Origin: an uncultured Roseburia sp.
GTDB taxonomy: Bacteria; Bacillota; Clostridia; Lachnospirales; Lachnospiraceae
DNA: 64,000 nucleotides
Reading direction: 5' to 3'
Assembly: GCA_947644305.1 (NCBI GenBank)
Contig: CANRYS010000005.1
Location: 1-64,000, forward strand
Part shown: positions 33,111 to 41,652 of the stretch, one piece after another
Position numbering within the stretch: the first letter of the stretch is position 1
Layout: each line of letters starts with the position of its first letter
Notes under the pieces: generated by a model
Database searches by the model: none
Told to the model about the DNA's origin: nothing
Seen by the model: the letters and a program-made list of their open reading frames with translations, nothing else
Made by a program: the position numbers and the translations under genes

Positions 33111-33728
33111 ATGAAGAACAAAAATGACGTTGAAGTATTGATCAATGGTAGAAAATATACGATCTGTGGATTTGAGAGTGCCGAGTATCTCCAGAAGGTG
33201 GCGACCTATATAAACAGTAAATTTATGGAATTTAAGGATAAGGATTATTATTACAGCCTGGATATGGACCTTCGGAATATTCTTCTCGCAGTCAATATTG
33301 CCGACGATTATTTTAAAGCCAAGAAAGAGGCCTGGAACATACAGCAGGAAAATGAGCGCAAGGATAAGATGGTGCTTGAGATGAAGCATGAAGTCCTTGA
33401 TTCTCAGAGTGGTACAGAAAAGGTTGGGCAGGAGAATGAAGCTCTGAAAGGCGATCTGGAAGAAGCGGAAAAGAAGATTGTGGAGTTGAACGTGAAGAAC
33501 GAGGATAATATGACGAAGGTGTCTGAACTGGAAGAAAAGCTCTCTAAAGTCGAGGCGGAGAATAGCGGAAATGTGGCCAGATTGGAAGATGCTGGGAAAG
33601 AGTATACGGAACTGAAAGCAAAGCTGGAAGAGACAGAGAAGGAAAATGGTGAGCTGAAAGCAAAGATCGAGGCGGCAGAGCGGCGGATCACAGATCTGGA
33701 GAACAGAAACCGGCGGGGAAAGCGATAA
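33111..33728 (+). CDS. zapA: ZapA-like cell division protein with long coiled coil
   Basis: 205 residues. The N-terminal 90 residues are a ZapA domain (VEVLINGRKYTICGFESAEYLQKVATYIN as two blocks, then RNILLAVNIADDYFKAK). ZapA binds FtsZ and bundles its filaments at midcell. Unlike the usual 80-110 residue protein, it continues with about 110 residues of heptad-like Glu/Lys/Leu coiled coil, ending in NRNRRGKR. Two ATGs compete (33099 and 33111); the second has GGGG 6 bases upstream. A terminator follows. Its position close to FtsW/PBP genes fits a division role. Confidence 0.82.
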   Translation: MKNKNDVEVLINGRKYTICGFESAEYLQKVATYINSKFMEFKDKDYYYSLDMDLRNILLAVNIADDYFKAKKEAWNIQQENERKDKMVLEMKHEVLDSQSGTEKVGQENEALKGDLEEAEKKIVELNVKNEDNMTKVSELEEKLSKVEAENSGNVARLEDAGKEYTELKAKLEETEKENGELKAKIEAAERRITDLENRNRRGKR

Positions 33729-33749
33729 ATCATTGGTGCATGCAAACAG

Positions 33750-33782
33750 ACGGGAAACGGTGTTGCCGGGTTCCCGTTTTTC
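33750..33782 (+). terminator. Intrinsic terminator of zapA
   Basis: Stem ACGGGAA/TTCCCGT (33750-33756 with 33771-33777), then TTTTTC. A second, tight GC hairpin TGCCGCC/GGCGGCA (33792-33798 with 33802-33808) lies just downstream in the leader of the next gene. Confidence 0.7.
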
Positions 33783-33829
33783 AAATGTTTGTGCCGCCTG
33801 CGGCGGCATGTTTAGGAAGGTTGAAAGAA

Positions 33830-36109
33830 ATGAAAAAGGTTGAGATTCTGGCGCCGGGGGGGTCCCGGGAAGCCATTTATGCTGGAATATATGGGGGGGC
33901 AGACGCTATTTATACCGGGACAAGTCGTTTTTCGGCGCGCGCCTTTGCGGAAAATCCAGATGTGGAAGAGTTGTGCCGCATATTGGACTTTGCCCATCTG
34001 CACGGAAAAAAGATCTACCTCACAGTGAATACTCTTCTGACAGAGGAAGAGTTGGAAGGAAGTTTATATGATATGATCCAGCCACTATATGAACACGGGC
34101 TGGATGCGGTGATTGTACAGGATTTTGGGGTCATGGATTTTATCAGGGGGCATTTTCCAGAGATGGATTTACATGCCAGCACCCAGATGACTCTCCTGAC
34201 AGGGGAGGGCGCCAATCTTCTGAAGCCCTTTGGGGTGACAAGGATCGTTCCGGCGCGGGAACTGACGATCCAGGAGATCGCCCGGATGCGGCAGGTGACG
34301 GATCTGGAGATCGAGGTATTTGTCCATGGCGCTCTGTGCTACTGTTATTCCGGGCAGTGTCTGATGAGCAAGGTGATCGGCGGCAGAAGCGGCAACCGCG
34401 GCATGTGTGCCCAGCCCTGCCGGCTGCCTTACCAGGCAGAGGGAAAAAGGGCAGGATATCTTTTGAGCCCAAAGGATCTGTGTACGCTGGGACAGGTGGG
34501 TGATCTGATTCAGGCAGGGGTGGATTCCTTTAAGATCGAGGGGCGGATGAAAAAACCTGCCTATACCGCCTATACTTCGTATCTGTACCGGACCTATGCC
34601 GATGCCAGCCTTTCCGGTATCCCGATTGATGATAAAGAATTAAAAAAAGATATAAAGAAGTTGGCAGATATTTATAACCGGGGAGGATTTACCAGGGGGT
34701 ATTTATTTGAGTCATCCAAAAAAAATATCATATACCGCAGCAAAAACAGTCATTATGGTGTTCTGGTGGGGACGGTACTGGCTGTCAACAAAGATACGGT
34801 GGAGTATCGGGCGGAAATCCCCCTTCATCCCCAGGACGTGGTGGAGTTCCGGGATGAGGAGGAAGCCAGTGTCTACGAATATACGCTAAAGGAAGGAGTT
34901 CCGAAGTTTACAAAGGTGCGTGCACGTTATAAAAAAGGGTGTCCGCTGCGGGTGGGGCAGAAGGTATATCGTACCAGGAACAATGAGCTATTAAAGGAGA
35001 TTGACGACCTGATCGAAGATGGCAAGAAAAACACAAAAGTTCCAATACGGGGAATTTTCAAGGCTGTCTGTGGTGAACCAGTCAGACTGGAAGTGTTTTT
35101 TGGAGAACTGTCCTGTCAGTGGGAGGGAGCTGTGGCAGAGAGGGCGAAGGGAAAACCAGTGAGTTCTGAGGATATAGAAAAACGTCTGAAAAAGACCGGG
35201 GAGAGCCAGTTTATATTTGAAGATCTGACTCTGTTCGTGGGTGAGCAGGTGTTTGTGCCTCTGGGAAGCATCGCCAGCCTGCGGCGCCAGGCTTTTGAAA
35301 TGCTGGAACAAAAGATCCTGGAGCGAAGCTACCGAAAGGCGGGACGGATACCGGAACAGATTCCTGAGAGTGAGGAAATGAAAGAAACCTGTGGGAAGTT
35401 TTTTGGCGGGGAACATTTCACTTTGATACAGATATCAGACTTTCGGCAAATGAAAGGAGTAAAAAAGGCGTCAAAGGTAAATGCTACGAATACGAGACTG
35501 CATTTCCCGCTGGAGGAGTTTTCGCCGGAAAAATGGAGCCGACTGGCAGAAGAAGCGAGAGAATTTAAGTATTATATTTCCCTTCCCAGAGTGTTACGAG
35601 AAAAAAATAAACTCCGCTTTCTCGATCTGTGGAGAGAATATGGCAGTTGTTTTCAGGACTCTGGCTGTGTCGGAGCCGTCCTGTCGTCCATCGAGGCGCT
35701 TCCGGTCCTGGATCAGCTCTGGGGACAGAAGAGACAGTGGATTGCAGGTCCGGAGCTCTATCTATGGAATCGCAGGGCGGGCAGGGTATATGACCGGCTG
35801 GGACTGATGGGTCACAGTTATATGGCATATGGAAGAACAGTAGTTATGACCACAGAAGGCTGTGCCAGTCTAGAACTGGGTAAGTGTTCGGGTCCAAAGA
35901 GCCTGGGCCGGGAGCTGGAGATCAGCACACCGAAAAAAGATGACTTTACGGTGGTAAATTATTGTAATTACTGTTACAATGTAATATATGAAAAAAATCC
36001 GGGATGGCATGAGCCGGAGGATCTGGCGGGGATCCCGGAGATACAGTTCCGATCGGAAGATACAGAAGAGGTAAGAGAGGTTTTGGAGCAATGGAGCTTT
36101 TTATCGTAG
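33830..36109 (+). CDS. U32 family peptidase-like protein, RlhA type
   Basis: 759 residues. The N-terminal 400 are the U32 TIM-barrel (EILAPGGSREAIYAGIYGGADAIYTG as a split stretch). It has the cluster of cysteines expected for this family: CYCYSGQCLMSKVIGG and GNRGMCAQPCRLPY (about residues 168-200). The C-terminal part matches the DUF3656-containing long form. In E. coli this form, RlhA, hydroxylates C2501 of 23S rRNA; a similar RNA-hydroxylating role is likely here, in spite of the peptidase name. The ATG with AGGAAGG upstream is chosen; the open frame extends 30 codons further up without a ribosome site. It overlaps the FtsW gene by 19 bases. Confidence 0.85.
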   Translation: MKKVEILAPGGSREAIYAGIYGGADAIYTGTSRFSARAFAENPDVEELCRILDFAHLHGKKIYLTVNTLLTEEELEGSLYDMIQPLYEHGLDAVIVQDFGVMDFIRGHFPEMDLHASTQMTLLTGEGANLLKPFGVTRIVPARELTIQEIARMRQVTDLEIEVFVHGALCYCYSGQCLMSKVIGGRSGNRGMCAQPCRLPYQAEGKRAGYLLSPKDLCTLGQVGDLIQAGVDSFKIEGRMKKPAYTAYTSYLYRTYADASLSGIPIDDKELKKDIKKLADIYNRGGFTRGYLFESSKKNIIYRSKNSHYGVLVGTVLAVNKDTVEYRAEIPLHPQDVVEFRDEEEASVYEYTLKEGVPKFTKVRARYKKGCPLRVGQKVYRTRNNELLKEIDDLIEDGKKNTKVPIRGIFKAVCGEPVRLEVFFGELSCQWEGAVAERAKGKPVSSEDIEKRLKKTGESQFIFEDLTLFVGEQVFVPLGSIASLRRQAFEMLEQKILERSYRKAGRIPEQIPESEEMKETCGKFFGGEHFTLIQISDFRQMKGVKKASKVNATNTRLHFPLEEFSPEKWSRLAEEAREFKYYISLPRVLREKNKLRFLDLWREYGSCFQDSGCVGAVLSSIEALPVLDQLWGQKRQWIAGPELYLWNRRAGRVYDRLGLMGHSYMAYGRTVVMTTEGCASLELGKCSGPKSLGRELEISTPKKDDFTVVNYCNYCYNVIYEKNPGWHEPEDLAGIPEIQFRSEDTEEVREVLEQWSFLS

Positions 36110-37470
36110 AGCTTGCCAGATATGTGATCATTTTGGTGTTTGGCATTTATACTTTTTATGCATACCGGGCCTTTGCCAGCAAAGATAGAGCAAGGCAGAA
36201 CCGGGTGTTCGCCGTCCAGAGAACCTTGACCGTTCTTTTGCACACGGTGATGAGTTTGCTGCTTATTATGGAAAATATGACTCTGGTATATATTTTTCTA
36301 TGGTTGGCGGAACTTGCATTTTACTTTATCTTTATCAAGATCTATCAGGTATGCTACAAGGGGTTGTCTAAGCTTGTCCTGAATAATATGATGCTGTGCA
36401 TGATGGTGGGGTTTATCATTTTGGGAAGGCTATCTTACAGTTACGCCATCCATCAGTTGGTGTTGGCGTCCATCGCTATGGTATTATGCATATTTGTTCC
36501 ATTTTTTATCGAGAGATTTAGCATTCTGGAACGCCTTGGATGGCAGTACGCCCTGGCAGGGATTTTATTTCTGCTTCTGGTCTTTGTCATCGGGGTAGAA
36601 AAATGGGGGTCCAAAAACTGGATCAGCATTGGTGGGGTATCCATCCAGCCCTCGGAATTTGTGAAGATCCTGTATGTATTTTTTATTTCTTCGCTGTTGG
36701 CGAAGAGTACGAGATTTAAGCATATCGTATTGATTTCTGGTGTGGCGGCGGTCCATGTCATCATCCTTGTGGTAGAAAAAGATCTCGGCGCCGCGCTGAT
36801 CTATTTTGTCACCTATGTAATGGTGCTCTATGTGGCGACGATGAATGTGGCGTATCTAGGAGCCGGTCTGGGAGGAGGCGCCCTGGCGGCAGTGGTGGCT
36901 TACCGGCTCTTTGCCCATGTGCGGACCCGTGTTCTGGCTTGGCAGGATCCCTGGGGGACGATTGAAAATGAGGGTTACCAGGTGGCGAGGTCGTTATTTG
37001 CCATTGGCACTGGAGGATTTATCGGTATGGGCTTGGGGAAGGGACTTCCTTCTAGTGTGCCGGTAGTGGAGAGTGATTTTGTATTCTCCGCGATTTCCGA
37101 GGAGCTTGGCGGTGTATTTGCCATCTGTCTGATTCTGGTTTATCTAAGTAGTTATATAATGTTCGTCAATATTGCTATGAAAATGAAAAAACAGTTTTAT
37201 AAATTAACAGCATTTGGTCTCAGCGTAGTTTTTATTTTTCAGGTATTTTTATGCGTGGGGGGCGTGACCAAATTTATTCCGTCTACCGGAGTGACACTGC
37301 CGCTGATCAGTTATGGAGGAAGTTCCATCATGACTACGATCATGATATTCAGTATCATTCAGGGAATGTATGTGTTGAACGGAAGAGAGGAGGAGAGCCT
37401 TGAAGAGGAAAGAAAGAGCGAGGGAAAAAGAAAGAGAGAAGGAAAGAGAAGAGCCAGGAACAGAGGTTAA
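36091..37470 (+). CDS. FtsW/RodA/SpoVE-family lipid II polymerase
   Basis: 459 residues, about ten membrane helices. SEDS-family glycosyltransferases polymerise lipid II and work with a class B PBP, which here is the next gene. Signatures are GSKNWISIGGVSIQPSEFVKI (the W-loop/PSE motif, in parts, about residues 170-190), VVEKDLGAALIYF and the late GVTLPLISYGGSS (about 395-407). The first 110 residues add extra helices. The C-terminus is a Lys/Arg/Glu tail. The ATG lies 19 bases inside the U32 gene. It overlaps the PBP gene by 71 bases. Confidence 0.9.
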   Translation: MELFIVELARYVIILVFGIYTFYAYRAFASKDRARQNRVFAVQRTLTVLLHTVMSLLLIMENMTLVYIFLWLAELAFYFIFIKIYQVCYKGLSKLVLNNMMLCMMVGFIILGRLSYSYAIHQLVLASIAMVLCIFVPFFIERFSILERLGWQYALAGILFLLLVFVIGVEKWGSKNWISIGGVSIQPSEFVKILYVFFISSLLAKSTRFKHIVLISGVAAVHVIILVVEKDLGAALIYFVTYVMVLYVATMNVAYLGAGLGGGALAAVVAYRLFAHVRTRVLAWQDPWGTIENEGYQVARSLFAIGTGGFIGMGLGKGLPSSVPVVESDFVFSAISEELGGVFAICLILVYLSSYIMFVNIAMKMKKQFYKLTAFGLSVVFIFQVFLCVGGVTKFIPSTGVTLPLISYGGSSIMTTIMIFSIIQGMYVLNGREEESLEEERKSEGKRKREGKRRARNRG

Positions 37471-38881
37471 GAAGCACAAGCGGATGAACCGAGAAATGGC
37501 TGCCGTCACCTATATTTTTATGTTTCTTTTTGTCTTTATGGCTTCTTATGTGATTTGGTTTTTGATGGGAGACACGGATAAAATTCTAAATAATCCGCAA
37601 AATAAGAGACAGGAGCTTTTGGCAGAGAGGATTCAGAAAGGAAGTATTCTCTCGGATAAGGGAAAGGTACTGGCAAAAACAGAAACAGACAGCAAGGGCA
37701 ATGAAAAAAGGGTGTATCCCTATAACGAGCTGTTTGCCCATGTCGTAGGTCGGGTGAGTCATGGAAAGACGGGGCTGGAGGCTTCGGAAGGCTATACGAT
37801 GCTGACCACGGGCATCAATCCTTTGACCGGGTTGTTTAATGAGCTGAAGGGAGAAAAAAACCCCGGAAACAATGTGGTCACCACGCTGAATGTAAAGTTA
37901 TCCCAGATCGCCAGTGAATCTCTGGGCAGCCGGCGAGGCGCCGTGGTGGTGACAGAGCCATCTACGGGAAAGATCCTTGCTCTGGTGTCAAAGCCATCTT
38001 ATAATCCGAACCAGTTGGACCGGAACTGGGAATCGCTGATCCGAGACAGTGACGATGATTCTGCACTGTACAACCGGGCGACCCAGGGGCTGTATCCTCC
38101 GGGATCTACCTTTAAGCTGTATACCACGCTGGAATATATGAGGGAAACCAGCCGCTATGATGAATTTCGTTATACCTGTACTGGCAGCATCGGCAAGGGG
38201 AAAGAGGCGATCAACTGTTATGGACATGAGGTCCATGGAACCATTGGACTGAAAAAAGCATTTTCTGAGTCCTGCAATGCTGCCTTTGCCCAGATCGGTG
38301 CGGGACTGAATCCCTCCGATTGGAACGGTTTGTGCAGTTCCCTGTATTACAATAAGACACTGCCCATCAAAGAGCTGGAGCAGAAATCATCCCGATTTGA
38401 TGCTGCCAGTGCGGAGGGAAAGGGTGATATCATGCAGGCGGCTATCGGGCAGGGAACCGTCCTGACAACGCCCTTACAGAACTCTTTTCTGGTATCGGCT
38501 GTTTTAAATGAAGGTAAGTTGATGAAACCCTATCTTGTAGATCGTATCGAGAACACCTACGGCAATGTGGTGAGACAACAGGAACCTTCTGAAGTGGCAG
38601 CACCAATCACCAAAAAAGAGGCAAAGGTTCTAAAAGAATATATGAGAGAGGCGGTGCTGAGCGGCACGGCCACAGCGTTAAATACCAGCCGCTACAAAGC
38701 GGGAGGTAAAACGGGTTCTGCTCAGTTTAAGGAGGGATCTACGGATTCCCACGCCTGGTTTGTAGGATATGCAGAAAAGGAAGGAAGACAACTGGTAGTA
38801 AGTATTATTGTTGAGGGAGCAGGGACTGGAAGCGCCCACGCGGTTCCCATCGCACGAAAGATATTCGATGCATACTTTTAG
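37400..38881 (+). CDS. Class B penicillin-binding protein (transpeptidase)
   Basis: 493 residues, starting at TTG with GAGGAGG 6 bases upstream. It has a basic cytoplasmic tail (about 1-35), one membrane anchor (about 36-56) and a transpeptidase domain that cross-links peptidoglycan. The active-site motifs are STFK (Ser236), SCN (291-293) and KTG (437-439). It is shorter than FtsI/PBP2 of model species and lacks PASTA domains; it resembles the PbpA group. The 71-base overlap with the SEDS gene implies tight co-production of the polymerase/cross-linker pair. An alternative start at the Met near 37484 would remove the basic tail and the overlap. Confidence 0.92.
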   Translation: MKRKERAREKEREKEREEPGTEVKKHKRMNREMAAVTYIFMFLFVFMASYVIWFLMGDTDKILNNPQNKRQELLAERIQKGSILSDKGKVLAKTETDSKGNEKRVYPYNELFAHVVGRVSHGKTGLEASEGYTMLTTGINPLTGLFNELKGEKNPGNNVVTTLNVKLSQIASESLGSRRGAVVVTEPSTGKILALVSKPSYNPNQLDRNWESLIRDSDDDSALYNRATQGLYPPGSTFKLYTTLEYMRETSRYDEFRYTCTGSIGKGKEAINCYGHEVHGTIGLKKAFSESCNAAFAQIGAGLNPSDWNGLCSSLYYNKTLPIKELEQKSSRFDAASAEGKGDIMQAAIGQGTVLTTPLQNSFLVSAVLNEGKLMKPYLVDRIENTYGNVVRQQEPSEVAAPITKKEAKVLKEYMREAVLSGTATALNTSRYKAGGKTGSAQFKEGSTDSHAWFVGYAEKEGRQLVVSIIVEGAGTGSAHAVPIARKIFDAYF

Positions 38882-38901
38882 ATTGGAAGGAGGGAAACAG
38901 C

Positions 38902-39360
38902 GTGCGTCAGATCGTAAGCTGCGGCGGAGTTGTAATTTTTAAAGGCAAAATTCTGCTGTTGTATAAAAAATATAAAAAACGGTATGATGGCTGGGTTCTT
39001 CCCAAGGGAACGGTAGAGGCAGGAGAAGAGTTTGAAGAGACTGCGTTTCGGGAAGTACGGGAAGAAAGCGGAGTTTTTGGCAGGATTGTAAAATATATAG
39101 GTTCCAGCAACTATAGTTTTAACGTTCCAGATGATGTGGTGGAGAAAAATGTACACTGGTATCTGATGCAGACGGACAGTTTTTCTTGCCATCCCCAGAG
39201 AGAAGAAGATTTTTATGATGCCGGGTTTTATAAATTTCATGAAGCCTACCATCTGCTTAAGTTTGGCAATGAACGCCAGATCCTCGAACGGGCATACAAG
39301 GAGTACCAGAAGTTAAAAAGAGAGTGTATGTGGAGTGAGCATAAGCTCGGGATTAGGTAG
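38902..39360 (+). CDS. NUDIX hydrolase
   Basis: 152 residues from a GTG start with GGAAGGAGG upstream. The Nudix box G-x5-E-x7-REUxEExGU is complete: GTVEAGEEFEETAFREVREESGV (residues about 35-57, shown here only as its motif pattern). It hydrolyses a nucleoside diphosphate linked to another group; the substrate is unknown. The N-terminal SCGGVVIFKGKILLLYKKYKKRYDGW block is typical of Ap4A/NTP pyrophosphatase-like members. It lies 20 bases after the PBP gene and probably ends that operon. Confidence 0.9.
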   Translation: MRQIVSCGGVVIFKGKILLLYKKYKKRYDGWVLPKGTVEAGEEFEETAFREVREESGVFGRIVKYIGSSNYSFNVPDDVVEKNVHWYLMQTDSFSCHPQREEDFYDAGFYKFHEAYHLLKFGNERQILERAYKEYQKLKRECMWSEHKLGIR

Positions 39361-39380
39361 ATCGATAAGCACCATTAAGT

Positions 39381-39418
39381 TAGCTCGACGGCAAGAATTT
39401 GAACCCGCCGTCGAGCTA
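39381..39418. repeat. Palindromic TAGCTCGACGGC repeat with long loop
   Basis: TAGCTCGACGGC (39381-39392) and GCCGTCGAGCTA (39407-39418) form a perfect 12-bp stem around a 14-base loop. It abuts the bidirectional terminator. Confidence 0.75.
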
Positions 39419-39447
39419 AAAAGGATTCCTCACAGGGAATCCTTTTT
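39418..39447. terminator. Bidirectional terminator between NUDIX and ABC permease genes
   Basis: AAAAAGGATTCC/GGAATCCTTTTT, a perfect 12-bp stem with 6-base loop and A/T tails on both sides. Confidence 0.9.
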
Positions 39448-39461
39448 AATTTAATAGTTTT

Positions 39462-40262
39462 TTACAATAGATTCAATTTTTTCTTCAAAATATAATTGGA
39501 CAGGAAGAAAAATACTACGGACAAGACAACGCTTAAAATAATGGAGAGTAAATAAATATGGATTGGCAAGCCGCCTGTCTGAGTGTCCAGAGACATATTA
39601 AAGGTTTCCATTCCGGCGGACATGTCTTTGCTTATCTCTGTCATCATAAATGGCAGAATTGCCACGATACTTATGATCTGCTGCACTGTGTAAAGGGCCG
39701 CATAAAATGCCAGAGATGCGATGATACGGTGATCTCTTACCAACTGTCCCAATGATATGGCGGTAAAGATCTGCAGGATCGATAGCGCGAAGGAGATCGT
39801 AAAAGAAAGAATCTGAATCAACATTAATTTGGTGTCTCCGTTAAATATAAAGTCAAACATATCTTTTATATTAGCGCCTCCTGCTGCAACGAGGATGGCA
39901 ATGGAGAAATAAGTCAGAATCAAGGTTACTAAAGTCCATGCAAAAGACACAATGAATTTGCCCAGCAAGATCTGATGTGTCTCAGCGGGAATCGTAAAGG
40001 TCAGATATGCTTCCCTGGTGGCAGTTGTTTTATAAAAGCGCATACTAAGAAAAATATACGGAGAAATAAATACAAAAATAATGCCAAATACAAGAAGTAT
40101 GATTCCAAATCCCGAAATAATGGTGAGAGGTGTCGAGTCATAATGTTTCAGTAGCTGGATAAATAGGCAGCCCGCCGAGATGAGAAGTGCTAGCCCAATA
40201 TAGATGGGAACAAAAATTCGATAGGTGGATTTGAATTCGTGTTTCATTATTTTTCCTAACAT
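39462..40262 (-). CDS. ABC-2 type permease, YtrC-like
   Basis: 266 residues, six predicted helices (about 17-37, 50-75, 105-130, 145-170, 185-205, 240-260). The short N-terminal KIMKHEFKSTYRIFVPIY segment is typical of ABC-2 permeases. It partners the ATPase encoded just upstream; the ATG overlaps that gene by 7 bases, with GGAGG 7 bases before it. It is the last gene of the GntR-ABC operon. The substrate is unknown. In B. subtilis the analogous ytr operon responds to cell-wall antibiotics. Confidence 0.83.
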   Translation of the reverse strand: MLGKIMKHEFKSTYRIFVPIYIGLALLISAGCLFIQLLKHYDSTPLTIISGFGIILLVFGIIFVFISPYIFLSMRFYKTTATREAYLTFTIPAETHQILLGKFIVSFAWTLVTLILTYFSIAILVAAGGANIKDMFDFIFNGDTKLMLIQILSFTISFALSILQIFTAISLGQLVRDHRIIASLAFYAALYTVQQIISIVAILPFMMTEISKDMSAGMETFNMSLDTQTGGLPIHIYLLSIILSVVLSVVFFFLSNYILKKKLNLL

Positions 40263-40951
40263 TTGAATACCTCCCTAAACAGTGCATCCACTGATTTATT
40301 TTCTTTTTCCCGGATTTCATCCACACTCTGATGAAGGCGGATCTGTCCATTTTGAAGGAAGACGGCCTCGTCCAGAATGTTTTCCACGTCTGCGATCAGG
40401 TGAGTGGAGATGATAACCGTGGAATTTTCACAATAATTCCTCACAATTGTATTTAGAATATAGTCTCTGGTGGCAGGATCTACACCTCCGATGGGTTCAT
40501 CCAGACAGTAGAGGTTGGCATTCCGGCTCATGGCGAGTACCAGTTGAACTTTTTCCAGCGTTCCCTTTGACATATGAGACAGCTTCATGGTGGTGTCGAT
40601 GTCAAGTTTATTCAACATATCTTCGGCTTTCTTTTGCTGGAAATCGGCAAAAAAATCTGAAAAGTATTCAAATAAATTATTTACCTTCATCCAGCGCGGA
40701 AAGTAGTTGGCGTCTGGCAGATAGGATACATGCTGCTTAGAAATGACGCCGGGCCCATAACCTCCGATGGTGATGGTTCCGCTGGTAGGAGCCAGAAGTC
40801 CATTGAAAAGTTTCAGCAGCGTGGTTTTGCCACTACCGTTTGGTCCCAGCAGACCAACGATCTTTCCACATTCCAGTGTGAGATCCACGTTCTGGAGCGC
40901 TGTGTAGCCGCCAAATTTTTTACACAGCCCTTTGGTCTCTAATAATATCAT
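40256..40951 (-). CDS. ABC transporter ATP-binding protein, YtrB-like
   Basis: 231 residues from the ATG at 40951 (GGAGG 6 bases upstream); the frame continues 23 codons further but without a ribosome site. Walker A is GPNGSGKTT (about 36-44), the signature is replaced by the degenerate MSKGTLEKV (about 130), and Walker B is LYCLDEPIGGVDP. The LSGGQ-type signature reading SKGTL is normal for YtrB-like proteins. It is 44 bases after the GntR gene and overlaps the permease. Confidence 0.88.
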   Translation of the reverse strand: MILLETKGLCKKFGGYTALQNVDLTLECGKIVGLLGPNGSGKTTLLKLFNGLLAPTSGTITIGGYGPGVISKQHVSYLPDANYFPRWMKVNNLFEYFSDFFADFQQKKAEDMLNKLDIDTTMKLSHMSKGTLEKVQLVLAMSRNANLYCLDEPIGGVDPATRDYILNTIVRNYCENSTVIISTHLIADVENILDEAVFLQNGQIRLHQSVDEIREKENKSVDALFREVFKC

Positions 40952-40995
40952 AATAATCCTCCATTCTTTTCCGTGAACAAGGCCACGGAATACAT

Positions 40996-41370
40996 TCATT
41001 TTGTAGAACAACAGTCCCACTGCGAGGTGATGAAAGCCAGTTGTTCTTCGCGGTTAAAGCCAAGCCTTCCCAGCTCTGCTTTCAACTGGCATAGTTTAGC
41101 GTTTGCCAGATCCTCTCTCATCGCCTGTATCATGGAAGTATCACCTGTGATCTTTCTTCCATTTGTCCGCTCATTGATGAGCAGCCCTTCCCGTTCTAGT
41201 TCAGCGAGAGCCCGCTGCATCGTGTTTGGATTCACGTTAGCGGTGAGTGCCAGTTCTCGGACAGAAGGGAATGGCTGGCCAGCTTCATATTCACCCGAAA
41301 GGATCAGGAGCTTGATATGCTCAATCAACTGAATATAAAGAGGTCTGTCATTGGTCAGTTCCCATTGCAT
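40996..41370 (-). CDS. GntR-family regulator, YtrA subfamily
   Basis: 124 residues. The N-terminal winged helix-turn-helix shows LYIQLIEHIKLLILSGEYEAGQ and LPSVRELALTANVNPNTMQRAL-type sequence (here FPSVRELALTANVNPNTMQRA), followed by a short C-terminal helix pair without an effector domain. This is the YtrA form, which commonly controls its own operon and linked ABC transporter. AGGAGG lies 6 bases before the chosen ATG; an in-frame ATG 15 codons earlier is unlikely. A 10-bp inverted repeat at 41457-41490 is the likely operator. Confidence 0.9.
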   Translation of the reverse strand: MQWELTNDRPLYIQLIEHIKLLILSGEYEAGQPFPSVRELALTANVNPNTMQRALAELEREGLLINERTNGRKITGDTSMIQAMREDLANAKLCQLKAELGRLGFNREEQLAFITSQWDCCSTK

Positions 41371-41456
41371 GGATTCACCTCCTAGTATAATAATGATGTA
41401 GTTAGTCATAGACACTGTTACCCTTTTCCTAAAGGTAGGTCATATGCTGTATGAAT

Positions 41457-41490
41457 GTATTATTGTATTAATTGATTGACACAATAATAC
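41457..41490 (-). promoter_or_regulatory. Probable operator of the GntR-ABC operon
   Basis: GTATTATTGT (41457-41466) and ACAATAATAC (41481-41490) form a perfect 10-bp inverted repeat with a 14-base spacer, 87 bases upstream of the GntR start. The spacing of arms resembles the YtrA-type operator. Promoter-like hexamers overlap it on the minus strand. Confidence 0.6.
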
Positions 41491-41562
41491 AACAGAAAGT
41501 TTTCTTTGTCAAGGAAATTCAGAAATGTTCTTATAATTCGACAAGAACTACCGGATTTTGCC

Positions 41563-41591
41563 TTTACTTTTTAAAGGGATAGTGATAAAAT
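41563..41591 (+). promoter_or_regulatory. Promoter of the first nifJ
   Basis: TTTACT (41563-41568), 17-base spacer, TAAAAT (41586-41591), 61 bases before the ATG, which has AAGGAGG upstream. Confidence 0.55.
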
Positions 41592-41652
41592 GATAGCTAA
41601 TGATAATAAATTTTAATGATTTATTAAATTAAATAAGGAGGATTCTATAAAA

